64,000 bases of DNA from Alkalimonas collagenimarina (GTDB lineage Bacteria > Pseudomonadota > Gammaproteobacteria > Enterobacterales > Alteromonadaceae), in contig NZ_JAUZVZ010000016.1 in assembly GCF_030717845.1 (NCBI RefSeq), forward strand, positions 1 through 64,000, given 5' to 3'. Under the pieces are notes generated by a model, which had not been told where the DNA came from, did not search any database, and worked only from the letters and a program-made list of their open reading frames with translations. Every line of letters begins with the position of its first letter. Position 1 is the first letter of the stretch. This document shows, piece after piece, positions 17,060 to 25,395 of this stretch. The position numbers and the translations under genes were made by a program.

Positions 17060-18717
17060 ACGATGTTCAGTCTATCCTGACCCAGTCGTTTTCGATTAAC
17101 AGTGCTGATATTGAAAAGTCTCAGTCTTTTCAGAAGAAATACGGTGGCCGGCTAGAGCATATTCTGGTCAATATGGGGGCATTATCAGAAGATGCCTTGC
17201 CGCAGTTTTATGCCGAGTTCTTACAATTAGCGCAAGCCGATGATGACATCGTGGCTGGTGCCAGCTTTGATGCCATGCAAGACAATTCACTGTATCAGGC
17301 ACTGTTACCACTGAATTGGTTTTTGCTGCAGCATGACGACCAACAGTGCACGATTTTAGCGAAAGATCCGCTTTCGGCAGAAGGCAACCAATTGATTAGC
17401 CAGTTGCAGCAGCGTTTGCATTTATTTGTGCTAACGGAACCACAGCTGCAACAGCTGAAGCAAAAAAGCGTTCGGCAAAGCGACAATCTCAGTGAGTTGG
17501 GCGACGAGCTATCGGATTTAGAGGAAGACCGACTGCGTGAGCTGGCTGATGAGGCTCCCACCGTCAATTTGCTCAATAGCCTGATAGCCAGAGCTCTGAA
17601 GTCAGGGGCCTCTGATATGCATTTAGAGCCATCAGCTGGCCGTTATCGGGTGCGTTTTCGTATCGATGGCGTCTTACAAGAAGCCGACTTTCTGGCACCA
17701 CGCATGCGCCTGCCCATCGCATCGCGTATTAAAATTCTATCCGGCATGGATATTGCTGAAAAACGGCGGCCGCAAGATGGCAAAATAGCCATGAAAATAG
17801 CCAACGAAGAGCTGGATATTCGTGTATCAGCCTTGCCTTTGCATGAGGGCGAAAGTATCGTCATGCGCTTTTTACGACAAGACTCCATCAACTACAGCAT
17901 GGAAGTGCTTGGTTTATCGGCGGATATCGAGCAGTACATTTTACAGGACTTAAAGAAAACCGCTGGGGTGATCCTGCTGACCGGCCCAACTGGTTCAGGT
18001 AAAACCACCAGCTTGTATACTTTTCTTAATGCTATTAATCAGCCAGAAGTGAAAATTATCACGCTGGAAGATCCGGTCGAGTACCAGCTCGAAGGGGTCA
18101 ATCAGGTGCAGGTACAACCGTCGATTGGCTTTGATTTTTCGGCAGGCTTACGCAGCATCGTGCGGCAAGATCCGGATGTCATCATGGTGGGGGAGATCCG
18201 CGATAACGAAACCGCGCAAATTGCCATGCAATCAGCCCTGACCGGTCACCTGGTATTTTCTACGGTGCATACCAATGATGCACCCTCGGCCTACACGCGC
18301 CTGCTGGATTTGGGCGCTCAGGAATACTTATTAAACGCAGCCATCGTGTCTATCATTGCTCAGCGCCTGGCACGTAAGCTTTGTCCGCACTGTAAGCAAC
18401 CAGCTGAAAACGCTGCGGAGTTAATTCAAAACTATCAGTTGGAGCAATTGGCCAGCCGGTATCAGCTGACGCCACAATTGTATCAGCCAAAAGGCTGCGA
18501 TCACTGCGCCCATACCGGCTACAAAGGCCGAATGGCAGTGGTAGAGTACCTGCGATGTGACGACGACATTAAAGCTTTACCAAAAGACGAAAACTTTCCG
18601 CAAAAAGCCCGTGAGTTGGGGCGTGCGCAGGGCAACCGTACCTTGTTGCAAGATGGCCTGTTAAAAGCGATTCAGGGGCTGACCACGGTAGAAGAAGTGA
18701 TTCGGGTGGCTGGCTAA
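17056..18717 (+). CDS. gspE: Type II secretion-like assembly ATPase (GspE family)
   Basis: The 553-residue cytoplasmic ATPase would drive pseudopilus assembly. After an N-terminal domain of about 150 residues it has the Walker A GPTGSGKTTSLY, the Asp-box ITLEDPVEYQ, Walker B-like IVRQDPDVIMVGEIRD and the His-box TGHLVFSTVHTND. The zinc-binding tetracysteine is present as CPHC and CDHC about 50 residues apart. All catalytic elements are intact. It overlaps gspG upstream by four bases and meets gspF downstream at one base (TAATG). Confidence 0.92.
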   Translation: MNDVQSILTQSFSINSADIEKSQSFQKKYGGRLEHILVNMGALSEDALPQFYAEFLQLAQADDDIVAGASFDAMQDNSLYQALLPLNWFLLQHDDQQCTILAKDPLSAEGNQLISQLQQRLHLFVLTEPQLQQLKQKSVRQSDNLSELGDELSDLEEDRLRELADEAPTVNLLNSLIARALKSGASDMHLEPSAGRYRVRFRIDGVLQEADFLAPRMRLPIASRIKILSGMDIAEKRRPQDGKIAMKIANEELDIRVSALPLHEGESIVMRFLRQDSINYSMEVLGLSADIEQYILQDLKKTAGVILLTGPTGSGKTTSLYTFLNAINQPEVKIITLEDPVEYQLEGVNQVQVQPSIGFDFSAGLRSIVRQDPDVIMVGEIRDNETAQIAMQSALTGHLVFSTVHTNDAPSAYTRLLDLGAQEYLLNAAIVSIIAQRLARKLCPHCKQPAENAAELIQNYQLEQLASRYQLTPQLYQPKGCDHCAHTGYKGRMAVVEYLRCDDDIKALPKDENFPQKARELGRAQGNRTLLQDGLLKAIQGLTTVEEVIRVAG

Positions 18718-19604
18718 TGACAACCTTTCAATACAAAGCCTACGACAGCAGTGGCAGCCAAATCCAGGGCGAAATCAATAGCGACTCGTTGGAGAAAGCT
18801 CAGCTGGATATCAGCGCACAAGGCTTGCACCTGATCCAGATCCAACCCAAAGCCGAGCAGTTTTCGCTGAGCTTTTTACGTTCAGACCGCCTGACACTGG
18901 ATGAACTGGAATTTATCACTGCTGAACTGAGTTTGTTGCTGCGTAGCGGGGTGAAAATTGATAAGTGTCTGCATATTTTGGCCCGTGGCAGCAAAAACAG
19001 TGCAACAGGTCGTTTATTGACGCAGTTATCGCAAGCCGTTAAGCGGGGCGAGTCACTGGCTGATGCTTTAGGGACCCAGCCTGATTTTGATGAACTCTAT
19101 GTTAACCTGGTCAAAATGGGTGAGGCCAGTGGCCAGCTGAGTGAAGTCTTTGCTGGTCTGGCGCGCGATTTAAAGTTTCGTAAAGAATTAAAAAGTAAAA
19201 TTACCCAGGCGCTCACGTACCCCAGCGTGATCTTTGCTGTCTGTGTCATCGCTGTGATATTTGTTTTTAATTACATTGTGCCGCAAATGGCAGGCTTGTT
19301 TGATGAAAACGACATGCTGCCGCTTTATACCGAATTGTTGCTGGGTGCCAGTAACTGGATGCAAAAGTACCAGTGGTTTTTACTGGCGGGGCTGATCGCT
19401 TCGGCCGTGGGTATTAAAGTAGCGCTAGATAAAGGGCTACTGTCCGGCTGGCTGGATGATACCCTCACCAGGTTGCCGGTGTTTAAAACGGCTATTTATC
19501 AGATTGAGCGGATCCGTTTTAATACCAGCATGACACTGATGCTGCTGGTGGTGCTTGTGGTACTCCAGCTGCTGGTATTCAATCTTGTGGTGACGTTCAG
19601 TTGA
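18717..19604 (+). CDS. gspF: Truncated GspF-family inner-membrane platform protein
   Basis: GspF is the polytopic platform contacted by the GspE ATPase. The first 274 or so residues are typical: FQYKAYDSSG, two T2SSF-type helical domains and membrane segments. The frame then runs from RIRFNTSMTLML straight into LVVLVVLQLLVFNLVVTFS and stops at 295 residues, about 100 short of the family. Family members continue after FNTSMTLML with a further helical domain and a last membrane segment. The hydrophobic tail here is the out-of-frame reading of the next gene. The true gspF sequence therefore ends near 19540 at a deletion or assembly junction. Confidence 0.85.
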   Translation: MTTFQYKAYDSSGSQIQGEINSDSLEKAQLDISAQGLHLIQIQPKAEQFSLSFLRSDRLTLDELEFITAELSLLLRSGVKIDKCLHILARGSKNSATGRLLTQLSQAVKRGESLADALGTQPDFDELYVNLVKMGEASGQLSEVFAGLARDLKFRKELKSKITQALTYPSVIFAVCVIAVIFVFNYIVPQMAGLFDENDMLPLYTELLLGASNWMQKYQWFLLAGLIASAVGIKVALDKGLLSGWLDDTLTRLPVFKTAIYQIERIRFNTSMTLMLLVVLVVLQLLVFNLVVTFS

Positions 19605-20668
19605 ACGTTGGTAACGGTAACTTTACTTTCGATAACGTAGTCATCGATCGTGAAGATGGTACTATTACCTTCAATGTGCAGTTGGGTAACCCAATTGATG
19701 CAGATTCAGCTTTCCGTGTTGACCTGCGTCAAGTAACGTTACAAGGTGAGTTCGGTGTTTCTTACGTAGCATCTTTAGGTACTGATACAGTTGACACTGG
19801 TTCTAAATCATTGACTTCTGTTGAAAATCAGTTCAGCTACTCTGTAAAAACGGCACTGAGTGAATTGATTACTCGCGATGTTGCTCGTGATACCTTTGTT
19901 GACCAGGCTCCAGCTACCAGTACTGATACTTTGACTCTGACTGTTCGTGACAACGACGATCTGTTGTTGGCCGCTACTGCCGGTGACTTGGTGGTTGAGC
20001 TTGGTGGTAACTTCAAAGATGGTAACGGACCTGTAGGTGCATGGACCCTAGCCGGTGCCGGTGTTACTGTAGGATTAAATACTGCTGAAACTCTGCTGAC
20101 TTTCACGGTACCTGCTGCTGTTGCGTTCGATGATGCTCCTGCTGCACAGGATCACGATATCGTGTTCTTGAAAGATAATGTTGCAACAATGTTGTTAGCG
20201 ACTAAATTTGACGTTACTGTTAAGCAAAACATCGCTGGTATTACAGACCCAGTTACTTATGTAACTAAAGCTGACGCTGGCCAGTGGAAAGTTGACGCTT
20301 CAACTGTTAACGTTCCTTACCTGCCAGTAGGTTTTGGTTTAACTGCACAAGTTGAGATCTCTAACCTGGGTGCAACTGATGCTGAAGTTACCATCGAAGC
20401 AGTTGACCAAAATGGTGATGAATACGGCCCAGTCGTCATGGACTTCACATACGGTGGTGCTACTCACGCTACAGCTCGTGCTGGTACTGTGACTCGTGCT
20501 TCTGAAGCTGATATCCGTAAAGCCTTCGATATTGCTGATGGTTCACAGAAGAAATTAAGCGTTACTTTCAACATTGACGCTAACTCTGATGACATCACTC
20601 TGGTTCCGTTCTACCGTCAGAACGAAAGCCGTATCAACGTGATCTCTGATCAGTACAAAGGCAACTAA
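19601..20668 (+). CDS. 5'-truncated abundant surface protein, S-layer-like
   Basis: I recognise no named domain. The open frame from TTG 19601 encodes 355 residues of beta-rich, acidic, Thr/Val/Ala/Asp-rich sequence with almost no cysteine, ending VISDQYKGN. Codon choice is extreme (GGT, GCT, CGT, GTT, ACT, AAC, GAA), unlike all neighbours, and typical of the most highly expressed proteins. There is no signal peptide. The same frame reads sensibly upstream to about 19535 (...AAGIQSCGDVQ) inside the gspF tail, so the real N-terminus was lost at the gspF junction. A strong terminator follows. S-layer or similar matrix protein is an inference from composition, codon bias and the adjoining secretion genes. 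Confidence 0.6.
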   Translation: MNVGNGNFTFDNVVIDREDGTITFNVQLGNPIDADSAFRVDLRQVTLQGEFGVSYVASLGTDTVDTGSKSLTSVENQFSYSVKTALSELITRDVARDTFVDQAPATSTDTLTLTVRDNDDLLLAATAGDLVVELGGNFKDGNGPVGAWTLAGAGVTVGLNTAETLLTFTVPAAVAFDDAPAAQDHDIVFLKDNVATMLLATKFDVTVKQNIAGITDPVTYVTKADAGQWKVDASTVNVPYLPVGFGLTAQVEISNLGATDAEVTIEAVDQNGDEYGPVVMDFTYGGATHATARAGTVTRASEADIRKAFDIADGSQKKLSVTFNIDANSDDITLVPFYRQNESRINVISDQYKGN

Positions 20669-20685
20669 GTTTTAGTTCTCCTTTG

Positions 20686-20716
20686 AAAAAGACAGGCTCC
20701 GGCCTGTCTTTTTTTA
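20686..20716 (+). terminator. Rho-independent terminator after surface protein gene
   Basis: AAAAAGACAGGC pairs with GCCTGTCTTTTT across a four-base TCCG loop, and the downstream arm merges into a run of T. This fits efficient termination of a strongly expressed gene. Confidence 0.9.
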
Positions 20717-20807
20717 TGCCGATTATTTTGTTGGCTGACGGTGATTTTTTATTCAGCTTACGATATACTGAATTTGGTTCGGTTCGGCCAATTTCATTAA
20801 ATGATTA

Positions 20808-20837
20808 ACCCTCTGCCAGGCAGAGGGTTTTTTTTCG
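20808..20837 (+). terminator. Second intrinsic terminator
   Basis: ACCCTCTGCC and GGCAGAGGGT pair perfectly around a single-base centre and are followed by a long T run. It lies about 90 bases after the first terminator with no gene between, so it may be a back-up or belong to lost sequence. It insulates the wzz promoter region. Confidence 0.85.
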
Positions 20838-20945
20838 TCTGGCGTACGTGGAATACTCCTCGAAGCATCGCTTTACCATTCCCCCCATCGGCAATTTCCT
20901 TTATCATTCGGTAGGTTTTTTTCTTTTCCAGCAAAGGATGTTTTC

Positions 20946-21869
20946 ATGGCCGAACAAACGCCAACTCAGGATGTAGACTTAGCCGAACTGTTTCGCACTT
21001 TCTGGCGGGCAAAATTATTTATTATTGGCTTCACGGCGCTATTTGCTGTCGGCTCCGTGTTTTATGCGCTCAGCCTGTCTGACGTGTATCGCTCAGATGC
21101 TTTATTAGCCCCCGCCAACACCCAGCAAAAACCGGGCATGGGTGCTTTAGGTCAGTTAGGTGGCTTAGCGTCATTAGCCGGTGTTAATCTGGGCGGGCAG
21201 GGCACCGATAAAACTGCGCTGGCGCTGGAGGTTTTACGCTCGCGTGACTTTATTGGCCGTTTAATCGAGCAGCACGATTTATTTGTACCAGTGATGGCCG
21301 CCAAAGACTGGCGTGTAACCAGCAATGAACTGGTTCTGGATGAAAGCATCTACGATGCCAGTACCGACACCTGGCTGCGCGATGCCAAACCACCTCGTCA
21401 GTCAAAGCCATCGGTGCAGGAAACCTACGAAGAATTTATCAAGCTGCTGCAAGTACGGCAGTCGAAAGACAATGGCATGGTGACCGTCAGCATAGAACAT
21501 TATTCCCCTCACATTGCCCAGCAATGGGTGCAGCTACTGATCACTGAATTAAATGCCTTTATGAAACAACGTGACATGGAAGAAGCCCGTCGCAGCATGA
21601 CTTACCTGGAGCAGCAATTACAGAAAACCCAGGTCGAAGAGATACGCAGAGCATTGTTCCAGTTGATTGAAGAGCAAACCAAAACCCTGATGCTGACCCA
21701 GGTCAGCGATGAGTATGTGTTTAAAATCATCGACCCACCAATCGCCAGCGAGAAGAAAGCCAAACCCAGCCGAGCCCTGATCTGCATCATCGGCACCTTA
21801 TTCGGCGGCTTCCTGGCGTGTTTAGTGGTGTTAATCAGGTTCCTGGTTCGGCCAACGGTAAAGGCTTAG
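20946..21869 (+). CDS. wzz: Wzz-family polysaccharide chain-length regulator
   Basis: The 307-residue inner-membrane protein is a polysaccharide co-polymerase that sets O-antigen chain length together with Wzy. It begins with the DVDLAELFRTFWRAK cytoplasmic motif, then a first membrane segment (about 28-50). A periplasmic helical domain runs to about 270, and a second membrane segment with the usual proline (KPSRALICIIGTLFGG) closes it. No C-terminal tyrosine kinase domain is present, so it is Wzz-like rather than Wzc-like. It heads the O-antigen block. A dispersed repeat follows. Confidence 0.88.
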   Translation: MAEQTPTQDVDLAELFRTFWRAKLFIIGFTALFAVGSVFYALSLSDVYRSDALLAPANTQQKPGMGALGQLGGLASLAGVNLGGQGTDKTALALEVLRSRDFIGRLIEQHDLFVPVMAAKDWRVTSNELVLDESIYDASTDTWLRDAKPPRQSKPSVQETYEEFIKLLQVRQSKDNGMVTVSIEHYSPHIAQQWVQLLITELNAFMKQRDMEEARRSMTYLEQQLQKTQVEEIRRALFQLIEEQTKTLMLTQVSDEYVFKIIDPPIASEKKAKPSRALICIIGTLFGGFLACLVVLIRFLVRPTVKA

Positions 21870-21871
21870 AG

Positions 21872-22007
21872 CAAATCCCCCCTGTATCCCCCCTTTACTA
21901 AAGTGGGGAGGGGATCGTGCCAGACCCTAGATCTGCGCTCTTAAGCCCCCTCTTTATGAAAGAGGGGGTTGGGGGAGATTTGAAGAGGGGGCTAGGGGGA
22001 GATTTAA
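21872..22007. repeat. Dispersed G/C-run palindromic repeat, copy 2 (inverted)
   Basis: CAAATCCCCCCTGTATCCCC and TTTACTAAAGTGGGGAGG form the arm found at the right of copy 1, here on the other strand. The linker CTTAAGAGCGCAGATC is seen on the reverse strand. CCCCCTCTTTATGAAAGAGGGGG and a GGGGGAGATTT tail occur twice. It lies between wzz and wzx and could attenuate the transcript. Confidence 0.85.
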
Positions 22008-22044
22008 AGAGCCCAGGGAAGATTTCACAAGGAACCAAAACGCA

Positions 22045-23346
22045 TTGAATCCACTGTTAAAAAAAGTGCTGGCTAATACATCCTGGCTGGCATCGGAAAA
22101 AGTCATCACCATGGCGGCCAATTTACTGGTGGCTTTGTTGCTGGCCCGCAGTTTAAACCCGGAAGGGTACGGTAGCCTTAGTTACCTGCTGGCGATCATC
22201 GCCCTGGTAGGCCCGCTGACATCGCTGGGTTTAAACGCCATTATTACCCGTGAACTGGTCAATCAACCAGAGCGCAATGATGCCATCATGGCGACGGCCA
22301 GTGGCTTTCGCTTGCTTGGTGCTGGCGTTGGTACCGCGTTGTGTCTGATATTGGCAGTGACTGGCTGGGGTCTGTCTGGTGCGGTTGATCAATGGGCCAT
22401 GGCCATGCTGGCACTGGCAAATTTGCTAACTGCCTTTCATGTCATCGAGTTTTGGTTTCAGGCGCATGTGGCTGCCAAAGCTGTGGCCCGAATGCGGGTA
22501 TCGGTCATTGTACTGTTCAGTATCGCCAAGATTATCGCCGCCCTGAGTGGCGCTGGTTTATTGCTGATTTGTGGCTTATTTGCTTTAGAAATGGCCTGCA
22601 TTGGTATTGGTTTTATGCTGATTTATCGCCGGGCGCAGGGAGCCATTCAGTGGAACGAGCTGGATGCCAGTTATGGCCTGCAGTTGCTCAAGCAAGGCTT
22701 CTGGTTGGTGTTATCGGGCATAGCAGCGGTGATTTACCTGAAAGTAGATCAGGTGATGCTGGCGCAAATGGTTAACCGTGAAGCCGTCGGTGTCTACGCC
22801 GTTGCCGCACGTTTATCCGAAGTCTGGTACTTCTTCGCCACAGCCATTGCCATATCGTTGTTCCCAGCTTTGTTAAAATTGAAGCAAACCAACCCAGATC
22901 GCTACCAACAACGCTTACAGCAAATCTGTGATGTGTTGTTCGTTGCGGCTTTAGTACTGGCCATTGGCATCACCCTGATTGCCACACCCTTGGTCCGCAT
23001 TTTATTCGGCCAGGACTATCTGCCAGCCGCAGCCATCCTGACCATTCATATCTGGGGCAGCGTCTTTATCTACATGCGGGCACTGGTGAGTAAGTGGCTG
23101 ATCGCAGAACATCTGTTGGCATTCTCGCTCGTCAGTCACGGCCTGGGCGCGTTAATAAATATTGCTGCTAACTGGTACCTGATCCCGTTATACGGCGGCA
23201 TAGGGGCCGCCTGGGCCACCATACTGTCCTATCTGGTCGCCTCGTACATAGCTTTCTGGTTTGCCAGCAGCACCCGACCCATCGCCAAAGTCATGACCAG
23301 GTCGCTGCTACTGCCTTTCACGCTGGGATATCGATATTGGAGGTGA
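22045..23346 (+). CDS. wzx: Wzx-type polysaccharide flippase
   Basis: This 433-residue MOP-superfamily membrane protein flips the lipid-linked repeat unit to the periplasm. It has about 12 hydrophobic segments and the MATE/Wzx-like opening WLASEKVITMAANLLVALLLAR followed by GYGSLSYLLAI. The start is TTG 22045, about 10 bases after AAGGA; there is no better in-frame ATG before the first helix. It is followed by an antisense abiE pair that interrupts the O-antigen operon. Confidence 0.9.
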   Translation: MNPLLKKVLANTSWLASEKVITMAANLLVALLLARSLNPEGYGSLSYLLAIIALVGPLTSLGLNAIITRELVNQPERNDAIMATASGFRLLGAGVGTALCLILAVTGWGLSGAVDQWAMAMLALANLLTAFHVIEFWFQAHVAAKAVARMRVSVIVLFSIAKIIAALSGAGLLLICGLFALEMACIGIGFMLIYRRAQGAIQWNELDASYGLQLLKQGFWLVLSGIAAVIYLKVDQVMLAQMVNREAVGVYAVAARLSEVWYFFATAIAISLFPALLKLKQTNPDRYQQRLQQICDVLFVAALVLAIGITLIATPLVRILFGQDYLPAAAILTIHIWGSVFIYMRALVSKWLIAEHLLAFSLVSHGLGALINIAANWYLIPLYGGIGAAWATILSYLVASYIAFWFASSTRPIAKVMTRSLLLPFTLGYRYWR

Positions 23347-23395
23347 AGTGCCTGACAAGAGGTTTGCATTCAAGCACCGCCTGTGCACCCATGTG

Positions 23396-24442
23396 CTATC
23401 GACTATTAAACTTGTCCTGAAAGTCAGCGAGTTGGTTCATTATTAATTCAAATGACTCAGGTTGCTGAAAAAACATCTGACCGTTAATAGCTGCTTTATG
23501 GTCTGCAATGATGCTTTGTAGCCGATTACCTTGTGGCACTATAGATAACCGGCCTGATAAAATGGCCTCGTAGTCGACACCCGGCATTGACCAACGATGT
23601 TTTTTCATTTCTACCACCGCTTGCATCGCTTCGCTGCTGTTAAATGCATCAGCGAAACCTGCTTTCAATAGACAGGATACATCATACCAGTGTCTTGCCA
23701 ATCGGGTGGGGTTTGGCTCTTTTGTCTGAGTACTGAACTGATGCAAAGCTGTCAGCTTCTCCCATAATACAAAGTCGTTTTCATAGGCTTGAACGTTCGC
23801 TTGCGGCAAGGGCAGTTCAGCAAACTCTTTGACTTCGCTTAGGTAGCAATTGGTTGTGATGGTTTTAGTCGGCTTTCCTCGGTTTCTGCCACCAAACTCC
23901 AGTAAAATATGATCAAGCTGGTAATCTTTTGTGCCTTTAGTCATTCTGGGGTAGTGAATATCAATTTTTTCACCAGCAGAATCCGGTTCCACGACAGCTT
24001 GTAAACCTTCAATCTGGTAGGCTGAGAAGCGCTGGTTTAAATAGTCAACAAACTGTTCAGTCCAATCCTGTAGCAATTGCTGCTGTTTCCTGCGGAACTT
24101 CTTTGCCTGGCTATCGTTTTTAATACTCTGTTGCCAGGCTGCAAACTCCTGCTGCTCTGTTAAACCAGAGAGCTCAGCCCAATGAATTGATAAATCAATA
24201 TCTTCGGAGAAACGTTGAATAACGTGCCAGCACTTACTCAATGCCGTCCCACCTTTAAAGGCGATTGACATAGCACCAAGCAGTTGCTCGTCATAGAGCA
24301 GTCTCAGCACTTCAGTCACCCATAGATCTTTTTCGAGAAAGTTAGCAGCAAGGCCAAATGGGTGCTGTGTGGATGCAAAGTTAAATAATTCAGTTAGCTC
24401 TGCATGTTTAGCTCTGTCAGCATAGAGCTCAAATAAATTCAT
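23396..24442 (-). CDS. abiEii: AbiEii-type nucleotidyltransferase toxin
   Basis: The 348-residue protein is the toxin of a type IV TA/abortive infection system. The nucleotidyltransferase core is visible as FKGGTALSK (64-66 Gly-Gly-Thr) and the metal pair Asp81 and Asp83 in SEDIDLS. The later ARHWYDVSCLLKAG has the Asp of the family's C-terminal motif. Its start overlaps the antitoxin stop by four bases. It is encoded opposite to the O-antigen genes on both sides, which suggests insertion as a unit. All key residues appear intact. Confidence 0.88.
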   Translation of the reverse strand: MNLFELYADRAKHAELTELFNFASTQHPFGLAANFLEKDLWVTEVLRLLYDEQLLGAMSIAFKGGTALSKCWHVIQRFSEDIDLSIHWAELSGLTEQQEFAAWQQSIKNDSQAKKFRRKQQQLLQDWTEQFVDYLNQRFSAYQIEGLQAVVEPDSAGEKIDIHYPRMTKGTKDYQLDHILLEFGGRNRGKPTKTITTNCYLSEVKEFAELPLPQANVQAYENDFVLWEKLTALHQFSTQTKEPNPTRLARHWYDVSCLLKAGFADAFNSSEAMQAVVEMKKHRWSMPGVDYEAILSGRLSIVPQGNRLQSIIADHKAAINGQMFFQQPESFELIMNQLADFQDKFNSR

Positions 24443-25062
24443 GACAGCAGCTCGCTTTCCAGCATGGTCAGCTTGTTTTGCCAGGAGATAAGCGTTGGCT
24501 GTAATTTTAGCTTACGTATAACAGGTATGACTTCGTTACTGGTTAAGTTAAGTCGCTTTAGGGCTGCCTTAAGGTGTTGCAGCGGAGTATGTTCGGCTGA
24601 CAGTACCAGCAAGGCACGATAGAAAGCGCCTTCTGGTTTATTTGCCCAACGCAATTTACTGTGGGCTGTGTGCTTTACCACGACTTGTTGGTTGCCTACC
24701 TTAAACTCGCGGGACGGGCCTGAGGACCAGAACACAGTTTTAACCGGGGCTTGCGTTTGCAAACCTAGCCGATAAGCTTCTTCAAGCCCTTGCGGCACCA
24801 GAGCATAGTTATGATTCCGCGCCCATGACCATGCCACTTCTTCAGCTGTAGCTGATGTCTGGATGGATGGAAAACTTTTCAGAGGCTTAGGTCTGGCATA
24901 AATCCCTTTGGCCACCCGAACAACAGTACCTTCTTGTGCCAGTCTGCTCATGGCTTTTTGTACTGATGTCACAGAGCCCAGAGCATAAAAGCCCTCTATG
25001 GTAAAAGGTGTCCCCTTTTGCAAGCGGGATACTCTGTGTGCGACTAAAGCTGAGACTGACAT
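24439..25062 (-). CDS. abiEi: AbiEi-like antitoxin (DUF6088 type)
   Basis: This 207-residue protein precedes and overlaps the AbiEii toxin gene. Its N-terminal third (VTSVQKAMSRLAQEGTVVRVAKGIYARPK) is a winged helix like that of AbiEi, expected to bind its own promoter. The C-terminal part matches DUF6088 proteins. AbiEi antitoxins neutralise the toxin without a stable complex and repress the operon through inverted repeats. A candidate inverted repeat lies 30 bases upstream. Confidence 0.83.
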   Translation of the reverse strand: MSVSALVAHRVSRLQKGTPFTIEGFYALGSVTSVQKAMSRLAQEGTVVRVAKGIYARPKPLKSFPSIQTSATAEEVAWSWARNHNYALVPQGLEEAYRLGLQTQAPVKTVFWSSGPSREFKVGNQQVVVKHTAHSKLRWANKPEGAFYRALLVLSAEHTPLQHLKAALKRLNLTSNEVIPVIRKLKLQPTLISWQNKLTMLESELLS

Positions 25063-25091
25063 TGTAGTTAAACTCTGACGTTTTGGTGGTA

Positions 25092-25109
25092 GTGTATTCT
25101 AGTATACAC
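25092..25109. promoter_or_regulatory. Candidate operator of the abiE pair
   Basis: GTGTATTCTAGTATACAC is an inverted repeat with arms GTGTAT and ATACAC, placed 30 bases before the abiEi start on the minus strand. AbiEi proteins repress from inverted repeats in this position. The assignment is by position and symmetry only. Confidence 0.5.
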
Positions 25110-25395
25110 CAATAAAAATAAGCTATACAAAGTAAAATGTGTCAGGATTAAAGTTTTTACGCCTATATATTTAGTGGGTTTTATTTACTGGCAAGTAAAT
25201 AAGTCTCATCTGAGCTATAACCGCAGATCACCCCCTGCTCATCGATAAAAAGCATTGAAAGAAAATTCAGAGTGAGCCAGATCCCCGGTTGCAAATCTTT
25301 ACTTCCCCTCATCCCTTGTTTCTATTAAGATCACCTGCTTTTAGTCCGAGCATGTTTCATCATCCTCTTACCATGACAGGACGTTATCAAATCGT
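25110..25395. other. Intergenic region between abiE and nitroreductase genes
   Basis: This is part of a 333-base spacer between divergent genes. Apart from the abiE operator at its left side, I see AT-rich sequence around 25110-25200 and no open frame, hairpin terminator or repeat. It must hold a promoter for the rightward O-antigen genes if wzx transcription does not pass the antisense abiE pair. Confidence 0.5.
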
